Shown piece after piece: positions 32,716 through 33,166 of a DNA stretch of 33,166 nucleotides; position 1 is the stretch's first letter, and the number at the start of each line of letters is the position of its first letter. The stretch spans positions 1-33,166 of the forward strand of contig CAZBUK010000040.1 of the NCBI GenBank assembly GCA_964495085.1, given 5' to 3'. The DNA is from CAZBUK01 sp964495085. GTDB taxonomy: Bacteria > Bacteroidota > Ignavibacteria > T3Sed10-11. The notes beneath the pieces are model-generated. The model was given only the letters and a program-made list of their open reading frames with translations, ran no database searches and was not told the DNA's origin. The position numbers and the translations under genes were made by a program.

Positions 32716-33166
32716 ATGAAAATTTATAAGACCAGCAAGGGCATAATCGTCGAACACCGGGATTCATTCTATCTTGCCGATACGCGGGATTGGGATGGGT
32801 TCATCAACGACGACCGGCTGTATGAAAAATTATCCGGACTCGTTTCGGCGGGTTCCCCAGTTGAAAACGGAAAGCAACTGATCTCAGGCAACCTGGAACC
32901 GCCTCTGGAAAGTCAGGAAATCTGGGCGAGCGGGGTTACCTACTTCAACAGCAAACTCGGCAGGCAGGAAGAATCGAAAGAAGCCGGGGGTGGAGATTTT
33001 TACGCACGCGTATACGAAGCCGACCGTCCCGAGCTATTCTTCAAGGCGGCAAAACACCGTACCATCGGACATGGCGGGAAGGTTGCCATCAGGAAGGATT
33101 CCACCTGGGACGTTCCGGAACCGGAACTTACGCTCGCCATAACCTCGAATAAAAAGATAATCGGGT
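32716..33166 (+). CDS. Fumarylacetoacetate hydrolase family protein, likely 2-keto-3-deoxy-sugar-acid dehydratase (cut by the window)
   Basis: 150 codons are visible; the C-terminal part lies beyond the right edge. The segments ASGVTYFNSKLGRQEES (71-87), DFYARVYEADRPELFFKA (94-111), RKDSTWDVPEPELTLAI and the metal-binding pair Glu135/Glu137 place it in the FAH family. The subgroup with an N-terminal domain includes XylX-type 2-keto-3-deoxy-D-xylonate dehydratase. Such an enzyme takes the product of the aldonate dehydratase encoded two genes upstream to alpha-ketoglutarate semialdehyde. A hydrolase acting on a different diketo acid is also possible. It starts 15 bp after the permease stop with ATG at 32716. 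Confidence 0.85.
   Translation, partial: MKIYKTSKGIIVEHRDSFYLADTRDWDGFINDDRLYEKLSGLVSAGSPVENGKQLISGNLEPPLESQEIWASGVTYFNSKLGRQEESKEAGGGDFYARVYEADRPELFFKAAKHRTIGHGGKVAIRKDSTWDVPEPELTLAITSNKKIIG

Overview
The window is a moderately G+C-rich bacterial chromosome segment with no phage, transposon, CRISPR array or plasmid gene that I can see. A PorV/PorQ-type outer-membrane protein, a GWxTD-domain protein, an alternative GlmU of the Bacteroidota type and several promoters of the form TTG-N19/20-TAnnTTTG point to the Bacteroidota/FCB group. The presence of glnE argues for a Chlorobi/Ignavibacteria-like or related deep FCB lineage rather than Bacteroidia. This placement is inference from gene content.

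Region 1 (1-7832, minus strand) is the classical transcription/translation block. Read 5' to 3' on the minus strand it is tRNA-Thr(TGT), tRNA-Tyr, tRNA-Gly, tRNA-Thr(GGT), rpmG, tRNA-Trp, secE, nusG, rplK, rplA, rplJ, rplL and rpoB (cut by the window edge). The tRNA order is that of the E. coli tufB operon, but the tuf gene expected between tRNA-Thr(GGT) and secE is absent. A strong promoter lies upstream of the first tRNA, a leader precedes rplJ, and an 11-bp hairpin sits between rplL and rpoB.

Region 2 (7833-11201) holds a G+C-rich, hairpin-rich intergenic stretch that may encode a small RNA, then glnE on the minus strand.

Region 3 (11345-17490, mostly plus strand) is an acyl-CoA catabolic cluster. 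It holds an EthD-like protein, a crotonase-fold protein with an added C-terminal zinc ribbon, a small lipoprotein, a classical enoyl-CoA hydratase, a PaaG-like isomerase, a 3-hydroxyacyl-CoA dehydrogenase and a second dehydrogenase-like protein that has lost its catalytic histidine. A minus-strand pair (a lipoprotein and an AhpD-like protein) is inserted in it. The gene set suggests ring-opening or beta-oxidation-type breakdown of an aromatic or alicyclic acid, but no thiolase, CoA ligase or ring oxygenase/reductase is present.

Region 4 (17543-21431, plus strand) is thiD, a GWxTD protein, pdxA and ftsE without ftsX. It ends in a degenerate heptanucleotide tandem repeat. thiD and pdxA connect to thiamine and pyridoxal-phosphate synthesis.

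Region 5 (21523-28298, minus strand) runs rpmE, alternative glmU, rsmB, a threonine-dehydrogenase-like gene, kbl and mrp. tdh and kbl together give threonine to glycine plus acetyl-CoA.

Region 6 (28331-33166, plus strand) holds porQ-like, then a sugar-acid operon: an IlvD/Edd-family aldonate dehydratase, a GntP-family permease and a fumarylacetoacetate-hydrolase-family enzyme cut by the window end. This fits uptake and non-phosphorylative (Weimberg/Dahms-like) breakdown of a pentonate or similar aldonate.
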